Below, one piece after another: positions 58,045-64,000 of a stretch of DNA of 64,000 nucleotides. Source of the stretch: Desulfosporosinus youngiae DSM 17734 (lineage in GTDB: Bacteria > Bacillota > Desulfitobacteriia > Desulfitobacteriales > Desulfitobacteriaceae); assembly GCF_000244895.1 (NCBI RefSeq), contig NZ_CM001441.1:3864226-3928225 (forward strand). The letters are read 5' to 3'. A program made the position numbers and the translations under genes. The notes under the pieces were generated by a model. The model searched no databases. It had not been told where the DNA came from and saw only the letters and a program-made list of their open reading frames with translations. Positions within the stretch are counted from its first letter, which is position 1. The number at the start of each line of letters is the position of its first letter.

Positions 58045-58206
58045 ATTTCGAACCAGTCCTGACATCTTGATGTGCCGGCATCTGCCTTACAGCCTTAGGC
58101 GAGGGATGTTGAGTCTCACTCCATTAAGATGAGCCAGAGAGTTACAAGCACAGCCTATCCTGACTAATTTAAGGTTCCAAATAACGGCAATTGAGATAAA
58201 TAAGGC

Positions 58207-58256
58207 ATCAAAAAGGGATTGTAACATACTTCAAACGTTAGTTACAACCCCTTTTT
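58207..58256 (-). terminator. Terminator of the ppaC gene
   Basis: AAAAAGGG and GTAAC on one side match GTTAC and CCCCTTTTT on the other, giving an AT-closed hairpin with a T-run on either strand, 35 bases beyond the ppaC stop. Confidence 0.75.
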
Positions 58257-58289
58257 CTCAATATTATAAAGCAAGCTTAGGTATTATGA

Positions 58290-59222
58290 TTAGCCTTGGA
58301 AATATGTGGTCATTTGTGGTACAACTTGCTTCTTACGGGAAAGAACGCCCGGCAGGGGAACGCTTCCATTGACAAGTTCTTTACCGAAGGCTTTAGCCAC
58401 TTCTTCAGGGTTGTCCCCTTTAACAATCAGTTCAGTATAATCTTCGAGAATATCCGTAACCATCAGGCAGAGATATTTCATATCATTAGCAGCACGATGT
58501 GCTTCAATAGCCGCTGTTAAGTTAGCACGTACATCTTCGAAGCCTTCCATGCCCATTAAGCTGACTTGTCCAACCCCGATTTTGTGTGGTCCCATGGTAA
58601 AGGCTTTGAGGTCTTCCTCAATCATGCTTTGCGGAGTGCGGTCTGCAATGTTGGAAGATGCTTTAAACATGTCAATACCGAAGGTCTTGGGATCAACACC
58701 AGCAATTGCTGCTAATTCAGCTGCGATTACCTTATCCTCCTCTGTGCAGGTAGGGGATTTAAAGATAACGGTGTCGGAGAGAATGGCGGCGAGCAGGATT
58801 CCTGCAATTGGTTTTTCCGGAACTAATCCTTGTTCTTTAAAAGCCTTCGCTACAATCGTACATGTGGAACCAACAGGCTCGATACGGATATGGATAGGAT
58901 CAGAGGTTTGCAGTCCACCGATTTTGTGATGGTCGATAACTTCGATAAGTTTAGCTTGATCTCCACCGGCAACTGCTTGACCCCACTCGTTGTGGTCAAC
59001 GAGAACCAATGGCTGACCTGCTTCTACAGACTCCAACACTTCAGGAATAGCAACACCATAGAAGTTGAGAACATACTCTGTCTCTTTATTGAGTTTACCG
59101 GCAGAGCAAGGAACAACATTGGCAGTCCCTGTGAGTTCTTTTAAACGGGCTAAAGCAATAGCTGAGCAAACTGAATCTGTATCTGGGCTTTTGTGACCAA
59201 CGATATAAATTTTATCTGACAT
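58290..59222 (-). CDS. ppaC: Manganese-dependent inorganic pyrophosphatase (DHH family)
   Basis: A 310-residue family II pyrophosphatase. DHH-type metal motifs: YIVGHKSPDTDSVCSAIALA (HxxPDxD), LVLVDHNEWGQA, EVIDHHKIGG. The DHHA2 part at the C-terminus has SRKKQV near the end (active-site Arg/Lys residues). It removes pyrophosphate formed by DNA ligation and nucleotide chemistry. ATG 59222 is chosen; the frame also opens two codons earlier at TTG. It lies between ligA and pcrA on the same strand. Confidence 0.96.
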   Translation of the reverse strand: MSDKIYIVGHKSPDTDSVCSAIALARLKELTGTANVVPCSAGKLNKETEYVLNFYGVAIPEVLESVEAGQPLVLVDHNEWGQAVAGGDQAKLIEVIDHHKIGGLQTSDPIHIRIEPVGSTCTIVAKAFKEQGLVPEKPIAGILLAAILSDTVIFKSPTCTEEDKVIAAELAAIAGVDPKTFGIDMFKASSNIADRTPQSMIEEDLKAFTMGPHKIGVGQVSLMGMEGFEDVRANLTAAIEAHRAANDMKYLCLMVTDILEDYTELIVKGDNPEEVAKAFGKELVNGSVPLPGVLSRKKQVVPQMTTYFQG

Positions 59223-59288
59223 AATCAAACACCTAAACCTTTCTCTTCCTCATTTTTTGAAATGCACCTGGATAAAGAATAAAAAATG

Positions 59289-61562
59289 TCACAGTTTCGT
59301 TAACTTGGCATACTCCGCAATTAACTTCTTGATTCCACTGTCAAAAACAATTGACAGTTCCGCTTGATTTCCTTCTCCTTTAATGGAGACAATAATCCCT
59401 CGACCAAACGTCGCGTGTTCCACTTTTTCTCCTACCTGATGCGCCTCACCTCCTTTAATGACCAGCGTACTCCCAAAATCCTTTTCCCACGACCCTGAAC
59501 CTAAAGGAATGGTTCGGTCCGACAGGGCATCCCTTCTCCGAATCGGCTTAGCTGGAGCAGCAGGACGACGTTTTGGCGGATCAAGGGGGTCTATATCCGT
59601 CATTAATTCCGACGGTATCTCCATCAAAAAGCGAGAGGGCTGATTGTATTGCGTCTTGCCATAGAGCATCCGCATTTCTGTATGACACAGGTATAGTTTC
59701 TCCCTCGCCCGAGTGATGGCGACATAACAAAGTCGCCGTTCTTCCTCTAAAAGAATTGGCTCTATTATTGAACGGCTGCTGGGGAAAATCCCATCTTCCA
59801 TACCAACCACAAAAATAACGGGGTATTCTAAGCCCTTGGCACTATGCATCGTCATTAATGCCACGGCTTCCTCGGCCTGGTCTAATTCATCAATATCGGC
59901 AACCAAGGATACTTGTTCTAAAAATCCGCTTAACCCCGGGACAGTCTCCTCCTCAACTCCATCGTTCAAGGCGTTTTGTGCAGCCTGAGCTGCTTTATCA
60001 TCATATTCGGAGGTGACGGAAAGAAATTCCATCAGGTTTTGCAGACGGGTTTCCGCTTCCGGAGTGTTTTCAGCTTCAAGGATTCCTTTGTACCCCGTTT
60101 TGTTCAGAATCTCTTCCACCAGATCTGAGACTCTTGCCCCTTCAGCAAAGCTCGCCAGGCCCTGCATCAGGTGGGCAAAGGCAATTAACGGCTTCTTGGC
60201 GCGTGTCGATAATTCCGGGATATATTCAGCCTCCAGAACGGCGTCCAGCACAGGCATTCCTTGTTCATCCGCATATTCCAGTACCTTCTGCAGCGTGGTG
60301 TCTCCCAGTCCGCGTTTCGGCACATTAAGCACCCGGGCAAAACTCACTTGATCTGCCGGATTATATAGAACCCGCAAATAGGCTAAAATGTCCTTGATCT
60401 CCATACGCTGATAGAATTTCAGTCCCGAGAACACGCGGTACGGTATGCCTTCCTTCATGAAACGCTCCTCAAGAGCCCGGGACTGAGCATTTGTCCGATA
60501 AAGAATGGCAAAATCATTATAAGGACGCCCTTCCAGCTCGTGCAAACGCTGAATGCGATTGACCACATAGCTGGCCTCATCTCGTTCGTCAGACCCTACA
60601 TAACACACCACAGACTGCCCCTCTGAGTTTTCCGTCCAGAGCGACTTCTCCTTACGGGACTCATTATTCTTAACCACCGCATTAGCGGCACTGAGAATCG
60701 TCTGGGTTGAACGGTAATTTTGTTCAAGTTTGATGACCTTCGCTTCCGGATAATCCCGCTCAAAGTCGAGAATATTTTGGATATCCGCACCCCTCCATCC
60801 ATAGACGGATTGATCATCATCCCCCACCACACAAAGATTGCGGTATTCACTGGCTAAAAGCTTGATCAGCCTATACTGAGCATGATTGGTATCCTGGTAC
60901 TCATCTACCATAATATAGCGGAATTTATCCTGATAATACCGGTACACATGGTCGCTTTGCTGGAAAAGCTGTACCGTGAGCATGATAATATCATCAAAAT
61001 CAAGAGCATTATTGCTCTTAAGGCGTTTCTGATAAGAACGGTAAATATCGACGACTTTTTGTTCAAAATAACTGGCAGCTTTATAGGAAAACTCCTCCGG
61101 GTCCTGGAGCTTGTTCTTAGCATCACTAATAACCGCAGCTACACTGCGCACCGGAAACTTTTTTTCATCATAGTTTTCTTCTTTTAAGCAGGCTTTGATT
61201 AAGGACTGCTGATCCCCTGTATCATAAATGACAAAATTCCGGTTATACCCCGGCAAATTATCGATATCACGTCTTAAAATACGGACACAGGCTGAGTGAA
61301 AGGTAGTAACCCATAGGCCATATCCTTCACTGCCCAGCAAGGCAGCCACCCGTTCCCGCATCTCTTTGGCAGCTTTATTGGTAAATGTAATGGCTAATAT
61401 CTCACTGGGTTCTACCCCTTGAGCAATCAAATGGGCAATTCTATAGGTGAGAACCCGGGTTTTCCCCGATCCTGCTCCGGCAAGAATTAGAAGCGGCCCT
61501 TCTCTATGCTCCGCAGCTTCGCGCTGCATTGGATTTAAATCCTCTAATCGGTACACGACCAC
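59289..61562 (-). CDS. pcrA: UvrD/Rep-type DNA helicase
   Basis: A 757-residue superfamily I helicase. Motif I LAGAGSGKTRVLTYRI (~30-45), Ia ITFTNKAAKEM, II VDEYQDTN, III VVGDDDQSVYGWRGAD, IV LEQNYRST, V MTMHSAKGLEYPVIFVVG, VI YVAITRAREKLYL, and a C-terminal Tudor-like DUF3553 tail (EHATFGRGIIVSIKGEGNQA), which is characteristic of Firmicute PcrA. The start is one of two GTG codons (61562 or 61556) near GAGGTG. Confidence 0.97.
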   Translation of the reverse strand: MVVYRLEDLNPMQREAAEHREGPLLILAGAGSGKTRVLTYRIAHLIAQGVEPSEILAITFTNKAAKEMRERVAALLGSEGYGLWVTTFHSACVRILRRDIDNLPGYNRNFVIYDTGDQQSLIKACLKEENYDEKKFPVRSVAAVISDAKNKLQDPEEFSYKAASYFEQKVVDIYRSYQKRLKSNNALDFDDIIMLTVQLFQQSDHVYRYYQDKFRYIMVDEYQDTNHAQYRLIKLLASEYRNLCVVGDDDQSVYGWRGADIQNILDFERDYPEAKVIKLEQNYRSTQTILSAANAVVKNNESRKEKSLWTENSEGQSVVCYVGSDERDEASYVVNRIQRLHELEGRPYNDFAILYRTNAQSRALEERFMKEGIPYRVFSGLKFYQRMEIKDILAYLRVLYNPADQVSFARVLNVPKRGLGDTTLQKVLEYADEQGMPVLDAVLEAEYIPELSTRAKKPLIAFAHLMQGLASFAEGARVSDLVEEILNKTGYKGILEAENTPEAETRLQNLMEFLSVTSEYDDKAAQAAQNALNDGVEEETVPGLSGFLEQVSLVADIDELDQAEEAVALMTMHSAKGLEYPVIFVVGMEDGIFPSSRSIIEPILLEEERRLCYVAITRAREKLYLCHTEMRMLYGKTQYNQPSRFLMEIPSELMTDIDPLDPPKRRPAAPAKPIRRRDALSDRTIPLGSGSWEKDFGSTLVIKGGEAHQVGEKVEHATFGRGIIVSIKGEGNQAELSIVFDSGIKKLIAEYAKLTKL

Positions 61563-62061
61563 TTCACCTCACTTCTTGTGCTTATTATAACATACTGTAC
61601 GTCCTTGATTTAGCAACAGACCCCCCTCCCTCTATGATATCACAATAATTATTTGCTATACCAAAAGGTAATGGATGCCATAGGAGAACCGATATTACAG
61701 AAGGGTTTTAGTTTAATTTTTAAGAAACACCTCCCAAAAAGAGTGTAAACTTCGAAAGCATCCGCCATAATGGAAAAATATACAAGGATAAATGTCATTA
61801 ATGTACGTAATATGACGAATGCAGCTAGGGTAAAAGGACAAATCCTCTTGATCCCCCATCCTAAACTAATATAATAACATAAATAAGGTTAATGGTGTTC
61901 GTCCCAAGCCAATGAAATGCTAATCATGCACCTGGTACCAAAGATAGTAAAAACAAATGACATGAGGAATACAACTATGTGCAAAATAAAAAACAGATGT
62001 ACTAAATTAATACATCTGTCTGATCAATCATTTCACTGAAAGTTCCTGCCTGTGCCGTTTG
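61563..62061. other. Intergenic interval of 500 bases
   Basis: The side next to asnS holds its terminator (61985-62019). The rest shows no ORF with a ribosome site and no clear RNA structure. Confidence 0.5.
61985..62019 (-). terminator. Terminator of asnS
   Basis: ACAGATGTA and TACATCTGT pair around CTAAATTAA; on the minus strand TTTTTTATTTTG follows. Confidence 0.85.
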
Positions 62062-63453
62062 TTAAAACTCACAGGAATTCGCGGTTCTAGGGAATGAAAT
62101 CACATCCCGAATATTGGCCATACCCGTCAAATACATAATCACCCGTTCAAAACCCAGACCATACCCGGCATGTTTCACACCGCCATACCGCCTTAAGTCA
62201 AGATACCACCAGTAATCCTCTGCGTTCAGTCCGGATTCCTGCATACGCTGCTGCAGGATATCCAGCCGTTCTTCCCGCTGGCTTCCCCCGATAATCTCAC
62301 CAACTCCGGGAACGAGCAGGTCCATAGCGGCTACCGTCTTGTTGTCGTCATTCAGCCGCATATAGAAAGCCTTAATATCCTTAGGATAATCTGAGACAAA
62401 GACAGGTTTTTTGAAGATCTTTTCAGTCAAATAACGTTCATGCTCAGTTTGAAGATCCATCCCCCAGCAAACAGGATACTCGAACTTGACATTTTCCCTT
62501 TGCAGCATTTCCACAGCCTCTGTATAAGTAACACGAACAAATTCCGAGCTTAGGATATTTTCCAAGCGATCAAATAAGGTCTTATCGACAAACTTATTAA
62601 AGAAGGCCATTTCCTCCGGAGCATTGTCCAAGGCATATTGGATCACAAACTTCATCATCTCTTCAGCTAAATTCATGTTATCTGAAAGATCAGCAAAAGC
62701 AATCTCCGGTTCAATCATCCAAAACTCAGCGGCATGTCTCGCCGTATTGGAATTTTCTGCTCGAAACGTCGGCCCAAAGGTATACACATTTCGAAAGGCC
62801 ATGCAATACGTCTCCACATTAAGCTGACCACTTACTGTCAGGCTGGTTTCCCTGCCGAAAAAGTCTTTGGCAAAATCAAGGTTGCCCGATTCATCCTTGG
62901 GCGGCAAAGCCATATCCAAGGCAGTCACCCTAAACATTTCCCCTGCGCCTTCAGCATCACTGCCGGTAATAATCGGAGTATGTACATAGACATATCCCTT
63001 CTCCTGAAAGAACTTATGAATTGCGTAAGCAACAACGGATCTCAGCCGAAAGACAGCCGCAAAGGTATTCGTTCTCGGGCGCAAATGGGCAATAGTCCTC
63101 AAATACTCAAAGGTATGCCGCTTTTTTTGCAGAGGATAATCCGCCGCAGACAAGGCCAGAATCTCAATGTTTTCCGCCTTCACTTCAAAGGGTTGTTTGG
63201 CACCCGGTGAAGAGACCAGCTCACCTTGGATACGGATCGCCGAGCTAATGGTCAGCTTCCCGATCTCAAGGAAATTATCCAGACTCTCTTCGAAAACGAC
63301 TTGAATATTTTCGAAGAAACTTCCATCATTGATTTCTATAAAGCCAAATGCTTTGGAGGTACGCACAGTACGAACCCATCCGGAGAGTTCTACTTTTTGA
63401 TTGAGAAACAGGTCTGTCTCTCTGTAAATTTCCTTAACAGTCACTAATTTCAT
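62062..63453 (-). CDS. asnS: Asparagine-tRNA ligase
   Basis: A 463-residue class II aminoacyl-tRNA synthetase. The N-terminal OB-fold ([20 protein letters not shown]) binds the anticodon; motif 2 is [20 protein letters not shown] and motif 3 is [20 protein letters not shown]. This genome also carries gatCAB, so Asn-tRNA can be made directly while the amidotransferase serves Gln-tRNA. ATG 63453 follows AGGAGG; the longer frame adds six codons. Confidence 0.96.
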   Translation of the reverse strand: MKLVTVKEIYRETDLFLNQKVELSGWVRTVRTSKAFGFIEINDGSFFENIQVVFEESLDNFLEIGKLTISSAIRIQGELVSSPGAKQPFEVKAENIEILALSAADYPLQKKRHTFEYLRTIAHLRPRTNTFAAVFRLRSVVAYAIHKFFQEKGYVYVHTPIITGSDAEGAGEMFRVTALDMALPPKDESGNLDFAKDFFGRETSLTVSGQLNVETYCMAFRNVYTFGPTFRAENSNTARHAAEFWMIEPEIAFADLSDNMNLAEEMMKFVIQYALDNAPEEMAFFNKFVDKTLFDRLENILSSEFVRVTYTEAVEMLQRENVKFEYPVCWGMDLQTEHERYLTEKIFKKPVFVSDYPKDIKAFYMRLNDDNKTVAAMDLLVPGVGEIIGGSQREERLDILQQRMQESGLNAEDYWWYLDLRRYGGVKHAGYGLGFERVIMYLTGMANIRDVISFPRTANSCEF

Positions 63454-63531
63454 GATTTTCCTCCTCAACAATCCTCATTGAGAGTTTAGGCATAGTTTAC
63501 TTTGCAATTATACCTGATTAGATTGCCGACT

Positions 63532-64000
63532 TCAAATCACAAACCGCTTACTTTGGGCCTTCAAGTCCTCCGTCAAGAGAACCAGTCCTTGCGTACTTTC
63601 ACGAATCATACCAACCGCTGCACTCATCTCCTCTGTGGAAGCGGCAATTTCCTCTGCAGCGGCCGCATCTTCCTGGCACATACCCGAAATCTCCGAAACT
63701 GACCTGGTGATTGCGTCCCCCATCTGAACAACCTGCTGAACCTCATCCTCCATTACCCTTAACATTTGAGCCACTGATTGCGTCCCTTGGGATATTTCCG
63801 TAAATTGCTCCAATGCCTGTTCTCCTATATCTGATTGTTCTTTGATCAAAAGAACAGCTTCTTCTGAAGCTTGGGCAGAGCTTTCTACATTTGAAGTCAC
63901 TTCATTGATCAACGCCGCAATCTGTGAGGCGCTTTCTCTGGAGCCCTCAGCCAACTTACGGACTTCTTCGGCTACTACAGCAAATCCTCGTCCGGCTTCA
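63532..64000 (-). CDS. C-terminal part of a methyl-accepting chemotaxis protein (start outside window)
   Basis: The frame is open to the window edge. It begins EAGRGFAVVAEEVRKLAEGS, the conserved signalling hairpin, followed by ASQIAALINEVTSNVESSAQ and the long heptad-rich second half of the coiled coil with RSVSEISGMCQEDAAAAEEI. The C-terminal end is QSKRFVI and carries no CheR-binding pentapeptide. The sensory part is not visible. Confidence 0.9.
   Translation of the reverse strand, partial: EAGRGFAVVAEEVRKLAEGSRESASQIAALINEVTSNVESSAQASEEAVLLIKEQSDIGEQALEQFTEISQGTQSVAQMLRVMEDEVQQVVQMGDAITRSVSEISGMCQEDAAAAEEIAASTEEMSAAVGMIRESTQGLVLLTEDLKAQSKRFVI

Overview
The window looks like chromosome of an anaerobic, spore-former-type Firmicute of the Desulfitobacterium/Desulfosporosinus kind (Peptococcaceae sensu lato). 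This is an inference from gene content: a nickel CO dehydrogenase, a clostridial butyrate/crotonyl-CoA pathway, a lone homocitrate synthase, a membrane-anchored multiheme cytochrome c, rubrerythrin, an oxygen-sensitive cysteine desulfidase, strong AGGAGG ribosome sites, and several sigma-54 systems. No species name can be proved from the sequence alone. Most genes lie on the minus strand.

Layout. 1-6 kb: an ECF sigma factor with its membrane anti-sigma partner (cut by the window edge), a truncated Rpn-type fragment, and two large lipoproteins, one a WD40/TolB-like propeller. 6-11.4 kb: a TetR-controlled alcohol/aldehyde dehydrogenase pair and a MarR-controlled membrane gene set, both with visible operators. 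11.4-13.1 kb: decayed DNA with a broken DUF2922 gene and two copies of a long perfect palindrome. 13.1-18 kb: a sigma-54 activator with a four-Cys GAF domain, tandem enhancer sites, a -24/-12 promoter, a CO dehydrogenase with a remarkable His-rich N-terminus, and an HPP membrane protein. 18-28 kb: cysteine desulfidase, a MalT-like remnant, a lipid/peptidase-like membrane cluster, a two-component system, TfoX-like protein, a broken antitoxin, rubrerythrin and a CPBP protease.

28-39 kb holds a complete set for interconverting acetyl-CoA and butyryl-CoA (hbd, crt, acyl-CoA dehydrogenase, thiolase, CoA-transferase), a PAS sigma-54 activator, a second acyl-CoA dehydrogenase and a polytopic membrane protein. 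Two -24/-12 promoters (34.1 and 39.05 kb) are each preceded by the same enhancer-like element TGTCTAC-N21-GTARACA, which ties the membrane protein to the CoA pathway as one regulon. 39.7-44.6 kb: nifV, a strongly folded non-coding RNA that resembles HEARO/omega RNA but has no IscB gene, and gatCAB.

44.6-53 kb is an accessory region of secreted proteins, lipoproteins, a Tat-exported amidase with a small partner, and an ECF sigma/anti-sigma operon plus its decayed duplicate. Three sites there share TGAAG-N19-GTCTAATAA, a probable ECF promoter. 53-64 kb: a pentaheme cytochrome c translationally coupled to a chemoreceptor, then the housekeeping genes ligA, ppaC, pcrA and asnS, and the end of another chemoreceptor running off the window.
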